NCBI GenBank assembly: GCA_030063045.1
Contig: JAQSEB010000203.1
Span: 682,001-746,000, forward strand
Length of the DNA: 64,000 bases
Direction of reading: 5' to 3'
Source: Pratylenchus scribneri
Taxonomy: Eukaryota > Nematoda > Chromadorea > Rhabditida > Pratylenchidae
Shown: in pieces, positions 1 to 8,369 of the stretch
How positions within the stretch are numbered: position 1 is the stretch's first letter
How the letters are laid out: every line of letters starts with the position of its first letter
Translations under genes and position numbers: made by a program
The notes under the pieces: generated by a model
Databases searched by the model: none
What the model was told of the DNA's origin: nothing
The model's input: only the letters and a program-made list of their open reading frames with translations

Positions 1-3000
1 TTAATCCGCCCGCAGCGCGTGGGGAAAGAATCGATGTCTATTGGTGGTTTTATGGGGCAGGAAAGGCAGCAAACGGTGCGCTTTTTCTCACCTCGGTATT
101 CGGTCCTATTAAAACGTCAAGATGGTGGATGGGAACCAATTACCTTAAATCAAACCCCAAGAATTATTCCACCTGTCGAATACATTGTCGAATCCCCCTT
201 GTTAGCCCAAAAAACTGGAATGAATATTTGTTGGGCAGAACCACAAATTTTATTGGGGCTGAGGGACTTCTGGAAATTCATTATTAGCAAAAAGGAGATT
301 AGCCCCGGATTTTTCGAAATTAAAACTGCCTTTGGGTCAGTTTTCGGAGGCGAATTGAATATGCGGGCAATTGAGCAACCAATTATAAGTTGCCCAGTCC
401 GAACTGAGTCCCTAAACGAGGCGGTTTCTAATTTATGGAATTTGGAAACTATTGGCATCAAGGAAGCCGAATTAGCCAATGATAATGTCGCAATTGACGC
501 TTTTAATGACTCGATTGAATTGAAAGATGGCCGCTATTATGTCAGCTGGCCTTGGCGTCCTGGGCATCCGCCGTTGCCTGACAATTTTTCCATAGCCTTT
601 TCTAGGCTCAGTTCATTGGCTAATAGACTGAAAAATGATGCATTTTTACGAAATAGTTATCAAGAAATTATGGATGAACAATTAAAAAGGGGGATTATTG
701 AGCCTTCTGAAAGGGCTGAAAACGGGGATCATTTTATTCCCCATCATCCAGTGGTGAATTCTAAAAAGGTGCGCATCGTATACGATGCGTCAGCCCATTT
801 AAAAGGCTGTCCCTCTTTGAATGATTGCCTCCTAACTGGACCCAATTTGGTCCCAGAACTTGCTGCCATTTTAATCCGTTTTAGGGCAGCCCCAGTGGCA
901 GTTTTGGGGGATGTGGAAAAGGCATTTTTAATGGTTGGATTAAAGGAAGGGGACAGGAATGTGACCAAATTCCTGTGGTTAAAAAATCCTGCCCTTCCCC
1001 CAACTCCCAATAATCTGCAAATATTTCGTTTCAAACGAATTGCATTCGGAATTGCCTCTTCCCCATTCATCCTCGCCTCCACATTGCAACATCATTTACG
1101 CAATGAAGGCAGTCCGGTGGCAGAAAAAATGGCCAAGAATTTTTATGTAGATAATTTATTGCTTGATTGTGCTTCAACAGAGGAAGCCAGAAAAATGATA
1201 AAAGAGGCAAAAGAAATTATTACTAGGGCTGGAATGAAATTAAGGGAATTTGTCTCTTCCCACCCAGATGCTCTAAAAGGGCTCCCCCAAGATGAACTAT
1301 TGCCTGGGGATGAGCCTAAATTGTTGGGAATGAATTGGCGCACAAAAGCAGACCAATTCATTTTCTATTTGCCCAAGGGCGATAATTCAAAATTAAACAG
1401 ACGGAATGTCCTATCAATAATAGCCTCCTTCTTTGACCCACTTGGATTATGCTCACCAATTTTCTTTGAAAGTAAACTGTATTTTCAAAAATTGTGGGGA
1501 GAAAAGAGAGGGTGGGACGATGAATTAGATGAAAGGCAGACAAAGGAATGGCGGGAATTAACCGCCCAATGGCATGAATTTGAAATGAAAATTCCCCGTT
1601 GTACCCCTTGTGGAGGGGCAATTTCCCTCCAACTTCACGCCTTCACGGATGCTGGGCCAAAGGGCTTTTCGGCGGCAATTTATTTGCGGGCCGAGTTTTT
1701 AGCCCAAATTAATGTGAATTTAATATTCGCCAAATCCCGTCTTCGTCCTTTAAAAATGAATACTGACGACTCCCTAACAATTCCCAAACTGGAATTGTTA
1801 GGCATATTAACCGGAATCAGGGGCCTAAAATTTGTAAAAAATGCGTTAAAAAGGGAAATTAATGGTTTCCATCTGTGGTCGGACTCGCAAATAGCCCTCT
1901 CGTGGATTAGCTCGAAGGGGCCACTTCCAATCTTTATTGGAAATAGAGTGAGGGAAATTCGAGATTTCCCCTCCATGTCTTTTCATTATGTAAACACAAA
2001 AGAGAATCCCGCTGATTTGGGGGTCAGAGGGTGCTCCCCCAAAGAATTATCCAATTCCCGGATTTGGTGGGATGGACCCCCATGGCTTTGGGGGCCGGAA
2101 AGCGATTGGCCACAAATCTTTGGCCCATTCACAATTCCCGATGAAGAAGAAGCCAAGGTGGTAGTCGTCAATGAAATTGCTATTAAAATATTTGTTGAAT
2201 TGGAGAATTTCAGCACCTGGAAAAGACTTTTAATAAATGTGAAATTTGTGTTAATATTTATCGCTAAAAGGTTATCCAAGAGCCAAAAGGCAAAAGAAAA
2301 ATTTGGATGGCTCGAGGAGATGATTAATTTGGAACCTTACTCTCCGAGGGCGAATTTAATTGCACAAAATTTCATTATAAAATATGTTCAAAATGAATTA
2401 AATTTAAAGGAAATTGATCGATATTTTGAGGATAATGATGGGTTAATTAGATTGGCAACTCGTCTTACCAACTCATCAAATCCCATCGATTTTAAAAACC
2501 CTATAATATTACCCAGATCTAATTGGGTAACGCGACTTTTAATCCGTCAATCACACGAGAAATTGGCTCATACAGGGGTGGATGGTACTTTAGCGCATTT
2601 CCTTTCTCAATGGTGGTGCCCAAGGGCTCGCCGATTAGTGAAATCAATCATAAAGGGATGCCCTGTGTGTCTTAAAGATAAGGCGGCTTGTTTCAAGCTG
2701 CCAAATATGCCCCCGTGGCCTCACTCTCGCGTTAACCCCTCCACGCCATTTTCTTATGTGGGGTTGGATTTTTTGGGGCCAACATTATGCAAAATTCCCC
2801 CAAACCCGGAAAACAATAAAGCGTGGATCCTATTGATTACATGCTTCGTGACATGTGCCTGTCACCTTGAGGTGACAACCAGCCTCGAGGCAACCGAATT
2901 CCTTGCGGCATTTCGCCGATTCATCGCCCGAAGAGGAACACCTCGTGAAGTGTTATCAGATAATGCCGGCCAATTTGTGCTCTCAAAAGAAATTCTGAGC

Positions 3001-5418
3001 AAATTCACAGACATTAAGTGGCGTATGACGCCGCCGCTAGCCCCATGGGCTGGCGGCGTCTACGAACGCTTAGTTTCGTTGGTTAAGGTCGCCTTTCGGC
3101 GATCGGTGGGGAGAAAAGTACTCCCTTTAAACCAATTGCAAACGTTGGTCGTTGAGATTGAAGCTGTGCTCAACAACCGACCTATAACGTTTGTGAGTGA
3201 CGAAATTGACGCCCCTCAAGCGTTGAGGCCTATTGATTTCTTAATACCAAAAATTCAGCCCATTTTAACCGAGCCAAAGGGGGATGGAAATATTGATGAC
3301 CCTAATTTTCGGCCTTCGTCGGCCGAAAAGCTGGTCAGTTTGTGGCAATCCACTACGCGTGTTTTAAATGATTTTTGGGAAAAATGGTCACGGGATTATT
3401 TGCTTTTAATGCGTCAAAGGACGCAAATCCAACATAAACATCCCCGAATAATAGCCAGCGAATTCCCCCAGGTCGGTCACATTGTGATTGTTGAAATGGA
3501 AGATTTTCCGAAAAATTTATGGCCTCTAGGGAGGATTATTTCTCTGGATGCTTCTGGTAGAAGCGCAGAAATTTTGATGGGGAATGGGCGAATATGGGGG
3601 CGCCCAATAAACAAATTAGCTCCACTCGAAGTAATGTTGGAAGAGAGAAAAAATGAATCCCCGGAAGAAAGGGAAAACGAAATGCAGGAGGAGAGGGAAT
3701 ATGAAAGGCGGGAAAATGAAATTTTACCGCCGGCTCATCTCGCCAATTTGGAGCCTATCCCCACTCCACCTTCGATTCCCCCAACAACCCCTGCCGAAAA
3801 TGCCGATAAAAGCTATAATTTACGTCGCCGAACAAATCGGCCAAATTGGGCAGTTGTTTTTGGTGAAAATTCCACCCCAGTTATGGAATTGAAAAACAAT
3901 AGCCAATATAATAAACTGCCAAGAATATCCAAATTTACTCCATTTTTTTACATGATTTGTTTTATTTTATTTTGCGGTTGTGTTCAGGCCGCCCCCCGCA
4001 TTTTAGTATGCGATGAAAAGGGAGTGTGGGTCTTTCTCAATCCACAGGCAGAGCATGCATTAATATGTTGTGAAGGGATTTGCAGCAGCAGATCCTACAA
4101 AACACCATATCTTTTGCCTCTGCCCCCCGATTTATTGGTGAGCGGATATGAATGTCACGCTTCCTATTCCCTTTCGGGAGAAAAACTCTCATCGCAAATA
4201 CAATGCGACCCGGTTTCGGGGTGTGACTTGATTAAATGTTATTTTTGCATTGAGCGGATTATGAACCCCCAGTGCACCCCTTTATTATCAGCAACCGTTG
4301 CTGGGTTGCTTCTCGGGTTCATCATTCTTATTTTATGTTCATTTGCCGCCCTGATATATGTATTTTACATACATTGTTGGCGCCCTTTGTCTTGCCAGCG
4401 CCGCCTTTCAAATCTGAAAGGACGCTTTAGCCTCCCTTGGCGTCGTAGGCAAAGGACACCCATAGTCCGGTGGCGAAGGGAAAAAACAAGTGACTCTTCG
4501 CTAGGAGGCGAAGAAAGTACTGTACAAATTGCCTCCAGTTCAGGCAGAGCTGGGCCCTCTAGCTCGGGGAGAACTGGGCGAATGGGCCAACTAAGAAGAA
4601 GGGAAACGGCAAGTTTGCCTCGCAGGCAGCCAATAGAAATGGAGGATTGGGAAGAGGAAGAGGAAGATATTATCTTCCCACCTCCCTCCTCCACTTCAAA
4701 TGCGCTAAGCCCACAGCGTTCTTTGACTCGTGTGGGGGCCGCCTTAGGGCTAGGCATCATTTTATTTTCTTGTATTTTTTCGGCAAATGCAAGTTTAGAA
4801 ATACTGACATTAAGCGCAAAAACCGAACATTGTTCGGTCAATCAAAGCGCAACTATTTGCCATTTTAATTCGGTCACCTCCCTGAATACATTGCCAAATA
4901 GGCAACCGATAAATTTGATCTTAAAGGGACCCCATGATCTTTTTATGGGCACTTTGTCCTTTACCCTTGAGGAATTAAAATTAAGTTGCAATCAAGTAAA
5001 TTTGGCCTGGCTAAGGTCAATTTCTATCGAAAATTATTCAGTTAGGCGATGCCGCCTTGCTGGTTCTTGTCGTTCAGATAAGTGCCAGGGATTATTGCCC
5101 AATCAATCAGTACCAGAATTGGAGTCGAAAGAGCACATCCCAGGCAATAATTTCTGTAGGGAAGTTGAAGGATTTTGGCCCCAAGATTGCTTCCTTTTGG
5201 CCAAGGGGTGTCTCTTTTATCGGCTTTTTGCTACCCCAGTCTCGCCGCATGTTTACCAACTTATTGAGTGCCCCACCTGGCACCTCAAAATGAAAATGTC
5301 TTTTTCATTACAACATGCTAACGAGGCCCCCATAATCGAAAAGTTGGAGTTAATACCAGGCATTACGCAACACTGGAGAGAGGCAAATTTAACCATATTG
5401 GCCTCCCCATTAGGCTAG
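1..5418 (+). CDS. pol-env polyprotein of BEL/Pao element, copy 1 (5' partial)
   Basis: This frame is open from the window edge and ends at TAG 5416-5418. It corresponds to residues 527-2331 of the complete copy at 8370-15365, so the catalytic DCGS protease motif lies just off the window. Visible blocks, in order, are RT (VYDASAH near 778 nt, YVDN near 1142 nt), RNase H (LHAFTDAG), integrase (HHCC zinc finger then D, D, E), a DUF5641-like C-terminus, and then without a stop an envelope region with a signal/TM segment near 3940, a TM segment near 4280-4370 and a second hydrophobic segment near 4735-4790. Function is reverse transcription, integration and a putative glycoprotein. There is no frameshift in the visible part. 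The ATG at 34 is internal and not the real start. Confidence 0.92.
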   Translation, partial: LIRPQRVGKESMSIGGFMGQERQQTVRFFSPRYSVLLKRQDGGWEPITLNQTPRIIPPVEYIVESPLLAQKTGMNICWAEPQILLGLRDFWKFIISKKEISPGFFEIKTAFGSVFGGELNMRAIEQPIISCPVRTESLNEAVSNLWNLETIGIKEAELANDNVAIDAFNDSIELKDGRYYVSWPWRPGHPPLPDNFSIAFSRLSSLANRLKNDAFLRNSYQEIMDEQLKRGIIEPSERAENGDHFIPHHPVVNSKKVRIVYDASAHLKGCPSLNDCLLTGPNLVPELAAILIRFRAAPVAVLGDVEKAFLMVGLKEGDRNVTKFLWLKNPALPPTPNNLQIFRFKRIAFGIASSPFILASTLQHHLRNEGSPVAEKMAKNFYVDNLLLDCASTEEARKMIKEAKEIITRAGMKLREFVSSHPDALKGLPQDELLPGDEPKLLGMNWRTKADQFIFYLPKGDNSKLNRRNVLSIIASFFDPLGLCSPIFFESKLYFQKLWGEKRGWDDELDERQTKEWRELTAQWHEFEMKIPRCTPCGGAISLQLHAFTDAGPKGFSAAIYLRAEFLAQINVNLIFAKSRLRPLKMNTDDSLTIPKLELLGILTGIRGLKFVKNALKREINGFHLWSDSQIALSWISSKGPLPIFIGNRVREIRDFPSMSFHYVNTKENPADLGVRGCSPKELSNSRIWWDGPPWLWGPESDWPQIFGPFTIPDEEEAKVVVVNEIAIKIFVELENFSTWKRLLINVKFVLIFIAKRLSKSQKAKEKFGWLEEMINLEPYSPRANLIAQNFIIKYVQNELNLKEIDRYFEDNDGLIRLATRLTNSSNPIDFKNPIILPRSNWVTRLLIRQSHEKLAHTGVDGTLAHFLSQWWCPRARRLVKSIIKGCPVCLKDKAACFKLPNMPPWPHSRVNPSTPFSYVGLDFLGPTLCKIPPNPENNKAWILLITCFVTCACHLEVTTSLEATEFLAAFRRFIARRGTPREVLSDNAGQFVLSKEILSKFTDIKWRMTPPLAPWAGGVYERLVSLVKVAFRRSVGRKVLPLNQLQTLVVEIEAVLNNRPITFVSDEIDAPQALRPIDFLIPKIQPILTEPKGDGNIDDPNFRPSSAEKLVSLWQSTTRVLNDFWEKWSRDYLLLMRQRTQIQHKHPRIIASEFPQVGHIVIVEMEDFPKNLWPLGRIISLDASGRSAEILMGNGRIWGRPINKLAPLEVMLEERKNESPEERENEMQEEREYERRENEILPPAHLANLEPIPTPPSIPPTTPAENADKSYNLRRRTNRPNWAVVFGENSTPVMELKNNSQYNKLPRISKFTPFFYMICFILFCGCVQAAPRILVCDEKGVWVFLNPQAEHALICCEGICSSRSYKTPYLLPLPPDLLVSGYECHASYSLSGEKLSSQIQCDPVSGCDLIKCYFCIERIMNPQCTPLLSATVAGLLLGFIILILCSFAALIYVFYIHCWRPLSCQRRLSNLKGRFSLPWRRRQRTPIVRWRREKTSDSSLGGEESTVQIASSSGRAGPSSSGRTGRMGQLRRRETASLPRRQPIEMEDWEEEEEDIIFPPPSSTSNALSPQRSLTRVGAALGLGIILFSCIFSANASLEILTLSAKTEHCSVNQSATICHFNSVTSLNTLPNRQPINLILKGPHDLFMGTLSFTLEELKLSCNQVNLAWLRSISIENYSVRRCRLAGSCRSDKCQGLLPNQSVPELESKEHIPGNNFCREVEGFWPQDCFLLAKGCLFYRLFATPVSPHVYQLIECPTWHLKMKMSFSLQHANEAPIIEKLELIPGITQHWREANLTILASPLG

Positions 5419-5424
5419 TCCCCA

Positions 5425-6342
5425 ATGCCGATTTTGGGAAGAAAATTTTTGACAAATGCAACGCATGCCGCCTTGGCCTCTGCCCTTGTCCCCCCATTAA
5501 ATTGCGCCGATGAGCGGGCCGCCAGTTCCTTTAAGTGCTCCTTGGAGCTGGAGGCTTGCAAAAGTTGCGTCAATTACCCTCGAGCGGGGATTGTTAAGTG
5601 TCAATGCGAAAATTATGAGCTGGAAGGTTATTTTAAGAATGACCAGGCGACCCTGCCATTGAATATTGGTCAGGCGCGTCTATACCAAAAAAGGGGAAAA
5701 ATATTTGCTACCATTCCGTATACCCCAATCAATGTGGTAATTGAAATGGATAAGACTAGATTGGTGGCTGAGCAAATTCGCTCAAATTGCAAAGTTGAGG
5801 TTGAAAAATTAGTTGGCTGCTATAATTGCCTCACTGGGGGTAGAGTATTCCACTCGTGTTCTTCCTCTTTCGGTAATGTTGCCGCCAGCATTTCATGTGA
5901 AGATGGGACGAATTGGGTAACAAATTGCAGCCAGGAGGGAAATAAATCATCCGTCGTTTTGACTTGGGATGAGCCCACAGTTCAAACCACATGCATAGTA
6001 GACTGTGGTGGAGAAAAAACCCACTTTGGATTGAACGGTACTTTATTTTTCCTAAGCCGAAATCCCAGAAATTTTCCCTCGATCAAACAAGAGGAAGGAA
6101 GTGTTCCCGACGATTTGGAAATTAAACTTCCTCATTTATCATTTTTATTCTGGCAAGCACTTGGCACTATTCCACAAATGTGCCTGGCGTTTTTAGCTGG
6201 GGCTGGGCTGCTGGCTGGGGCTTATTTAGTCGCCAAAATTATCCCTTTTTGTTGTGGAGGACCAGCAACAGCAGCCACAGCCAATGCAATGGGACAAGCC
6301 CTTCATCCAGGATTAAGGGGAAGAGCACATTATACGATGTGA
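5425..6342 (+). CDS. phlebovirus Gc-like envelope, C-terminal part, copy 1
   Basis: This 305-codon frame is in the same reading frame as the upstream polyprotein, separated only by TAG (5416-5418) and two sense codons. It is Cys-rich (for example CKSCVNYPRAGIVKCQC near residue 45) with several NxS/T sites and a C-terminal membrane segment near residues 245-280 ending in a CC pair. This fits the distal ectodomain, stem and anchor of a class-II-type bunyaviral Gc, known from nematode Tas/Cer7 elements. Alone it has no signal peptide, so it would need readthrough of the TAG, splicing or a separate start. It may equally be a broken gene. The other copy is identical. Confidence 0.8.
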   Translation: MPILGRKFLTNATHAALASALVPPLNCADERAASSFKCSLELEACKSCVNYPRAGIVKCQCENYELEGYFKNDQATLPLNIGQARLYQKRGKIFATIPYTPINVVIEMDKTRLVAEQIRSNCKVEVEKLVGCYNCLTGGRVFHSCSSSFGNVAASISCEDGTNWVTNCSQEGNKSSVVLTWDEPTVQTTCIVDCGGEKTHFGLNGTLFFLSRNPRNFPSIKQEEGSVPDDLEIKLPHLSFLFWQALGTIPQMCLAFLAGAGLLAGAYLVAKIIPFCCGGPATAATANAMGQALHPGLRGRAHYTM

Positions 6343-6583
6343 ACGAAGATGTCCCCATTTTGTTTATGTACATAACACTTTATATTTATTTTGGTTTATT
6401 TTCATTTGTAAATTTTCTTTGGATTATTCTTGAGGACACTTTCTTATACATTTGAGGGCATTTCCCTTTTACTTTCAAATATTTGTTTGGATTTCTGGCG
6501 ATTTTTATGCCTTAAGTATAATCCGCACATTTGGGCGTCCCAAAATCGTCGAATCCGCCCTTATTTTGGGCGGTCTATGAGGC

Positions 6584-6590
6584 TATAAAA
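6584..6590 (+). promoter_or_regulatory. TATA box upstream of accessory ORF (copy 1)
   Basis: The sequence is GGCTATAAAATTGCAG. It lies about 170 bp before the ATG of the accessory ORF (6762) and is paired with an AATAAA at 7313-7318 after its stop. Together they look like a self-contained transcription unit inside the element. The same site in copy 2 is at 16531-16537. Promoter activity is inferred. Confidence 0.5.
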
Positions 6591-6761
6591 TTGCAGTGGT
6601 GTGTCCTCATTTTCATCATTTTTTGCCCCTCAACTGCTTCGTTTTCATCAGTTTTTGAACCACTTTATTGCCAATTTACCCTATTTTCATTAATTTCCCC
6701 TCTTTATCTTTGAAAATCCTTTTGCTTAAATTTTGAATTTGTTGTCAAATTTGCTTCCGAC

Positions 6762-7217
6762 ATGGACCACAATCAACAAATGGCTCACCAACAACAGCAA
6801 TTTTATGCGGCGAACCAAGGAGGCCAACAACAATATCAACAGCCTCCTCAATTCTGGGTTCCTCCTCCGCCTCCACCGGCTGTCGCCCCCCAACCAATTG
6901 TCCAGCAACAGGTTGCCCCGGTCCAGCGTTATCCTGCTCAGGGCCGTCCACTTTTCGATTTCCAATTACGTAATGACGTCCGGGAAATCCGGGACGTGCT
7001 TCGTGAGCTGATGTTGGTACTACGACGAAATGGTCTGTCAGGGGGTAATAATGCTTCTCGTCGTCGTTTCTCCCCCAAACAGAAAAATGGCGGACGTCCG
7101 AATAAGAAGAGTGGCGGCGGAAATGATCGAAAGGACGATGATAGCGGCGGGAAAGGCAATGGGCCTTCCGGTGGTGATGGAACGGCTGGTGGTTGCTCTG
7201 GAGCTGTGGCGGTGTGA
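6762..7217 (+). CDS. accessory ORF, Q/P-rich and Gly/basic-rich protein (copy 1)
   Basis: This 151-codon frame has a clean ATG (GACATGG). Residues 1-60 are Gln/Pro-rich with a run of seven prolines. Residues about 65-92 form one charged amphipathic helix (FQLRNDVREIRDVLRELMLV). The C-terminus is Arg/Lys/Gly-rich with GG repeats (RRRFSPKQKNGGRPNKKSGG), as in RNA-binding tails. It lies between the envelope and the core LTR, or inside a long U3 if the LTR starts at 6350. It has its own TATA box (6584) and poly(A) signal (7313). I recognise no family. By composition it could be an RNA-binding regulator or a nucleocapsid-like accessory protein, which is inference. It is identical in copy 2. Confidence 0.65.
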   Translation: MDHNQQMAHQQQQFYAANQGGQQQYQQPPQFWVPPPPPPAVAPQPIVQQQVAPVQRYPAQGRPLFDFQLRNDVREIRDVLRELMLVLRRNGLSGGNNASRRRFSPKQKNGGRPNKKSGGGNDRKDDDSGGKGNGPSGGDGTAGGCSGAVAV

Positions 7218-7255
7218 AAATCCGTTTAGTGAGGAGGCGGCCGTGGTGGGCAGGC

Positions 7256-7905
7256 TGTCTCCGACAGAATGAGTTTTCCTTTTAATATTAAAATTCCCTT
7301 CAATTTTTGAATAATAAAATTCTTATTAAGTAATTTGACACCAATTCCCTTTATCAAGCCTAAGGGCAAAAATCATCTTAGTTTATTAGTGGGGAATTTT
7401 AGGCAAAACATTTTAATCCGGGCTGGGCTTTTTCTGTTTTTAGTATACGCCAATAGCCCGTTTTGCTCTCCATTCTGGCAAGGGGGAAAATGATCGCAAT
7501 CTTGTCTGCTCATCTTAAAATTCGAATGGGCTTGGCATTGTCCGTCATTTTGTTCTGCCCAATCAGGCCAGAAAATCTTGGGTTTTTCCCTCTCCTTTCC
7601 CCTTTTTTGCAGAATTGGCTTGCCCTCGTTTTTGCCCCTCTTTGCTTGTTTATTTTGGCCGAGAATCCCGAGGAACGCCCAATTTCGGATGGATATAAAA
7701 GCGATTCTCCCTTCCCCCTTTTTTATGTCACTTTTAACCCTCTCCCCATCAGTACGTTTCAACTCAATTTTCCCCAATAAAATCTTTTAATTCGAATTCG
7801 TCAAATTTGTGTCTTCGGGGTATTTTCATCAAATTTTGGGTAGTCTTCTTTCCTTGGTTGAGTCTGCCGTCGTTGTTGCATTGTGCGCCTCGACTGTTGT
7901 GGACA
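7256..7905 (+). repeat. LTR shared by copies 1 and 2 (minimum extent)
   Basis: The 3' end is firm: both copies are identical up to ...GTGGACA (7905 and 17852) and diverge right after. The 5' end cannot be set by comparison because both LTRs follow the same internal sequence. TGTCTCC at 7256 gives a TGTC/GACA pair and a 650-bp LTR. TGTCCCC at 6350 gives a better TGTCC/GGACA pair but a 1556-bp LTR that would contain the accessory ORF. Inside lie a TATA box (7694-7700) and AATAAA (7776-7781), the normal U3-R-U5 order. Promoter and poly(A) function are inferred. Confidence 0.75.
7694..7700 (+). promoter_or_regulatory. LTR TATA box
   Basis: GGATATAAAAGCG sits about 80 bp before the LTR poly(A) signal AATAAA (7776-7781). 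This is the spacing expected for a U3 promoter, short R and U5. The right LTR has the same pair at 17641-17647 and 17723-17728. Confidence 0.6.
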
Positions 7906-7906
7906 T

Positions 7907-7924
7907 TGGATTAAGAGCACTGTT
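7907..7924 (+). other. primer-binding site of copy 2
   Basis: TGGATTAAGAGCACTGTT begins one base after the LTR end (CA at 7904-7905), the usual position of a PBS. Read on the other strand, 7907-7953 resembles the 5' half of a tRNA: acceptor-like GCCTGGA, D-arm CCTCAGTCGGTAGAGC and an anticodon-loop-like CTCTTAA (CTT, lysine). A primer derived from a tRNA 5' half, as in Drosophila copia, is therefore possible. Confidence 0.6.
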
Positions 7925-8019
7925 GCTCTACCGACTGAGGCTACTCCAGGCACAGATTCTTCAGGTGGGTCTATATTTTTAACCCAATTTGGCCATTTCG
8001 GGCACTTTTATTCATTGCC

Positions 8020-8280
8020 ATTGAGGCAAAATCATCAAGGGCCTTTAGGCAAACTCATTGAATTATTAATTGTGCCAATTGCGGCAAAATCAAGGGCCTT
8101 TTAGGCAAACTCGTTAAATTAATAATTTGGCCAATTGCGGCAAAATCAAGGGCCTTTAGGCAACCTCAGTAAATTACTAATTTTTTTGCCAATTGTCGGC
8201 CAATCAAAAGACCTTTGGGCAATTCTTTTAAACTCTTGGAATTAGCCATCGTGCAAAAAGGGCCTTTAGGCAAAAAACAA
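8020..8280 (+). repeat. tandem repeat in retroelement leader
   Basis: About 4.5 imperfect copies of a ~55-bp unit lie between PBS and gag. Each carries AGGGCCTTTAGGCAAACTC-like sequence, and the first three also carry CCAATTG(C)GGC. Unit starts are near 8037, 8091, 8147, 8205 and 8259. The position between PBS and gag is where packaging or dimerisation signals usually sit; that role is inference. Confidence 0.75.
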
Positions 8281-8369
8281 AAATATTTTCATTTTCACGA
8301 GAATCATATTATCCCTTTTGAACCAATAATCCATTCATATCTTATTATCATCTGGAGATTTGAACAATT

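Larger units (their letters stand above)
1..7905 (+). mobile_element. BEL/Pao LTR retroelement, copy 1 (5' part off window)
   Basis: Bases 1-7905 repeat as 9948-17852 with a constant offset of 9947 and no indel. All reading frames coincide, including stops, and every stretch I compared by eye was identical. This copy starts inside the protease region and contains RT, RNase H, integrase, envelope, accessory ORF and the LTR shared with copy 2. Gag, PBS and 5' LTR are off the window. Family assignment rests on the RT, RNase H, integrase and DUF5641-type C-terminus described for copy 2. The near-identity means either a very recent tandem event (LTR-LTR recombination or integration of a multimer) or an assembly duplication. 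Sequence alone cannot separate these. Confidence 0.93.
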
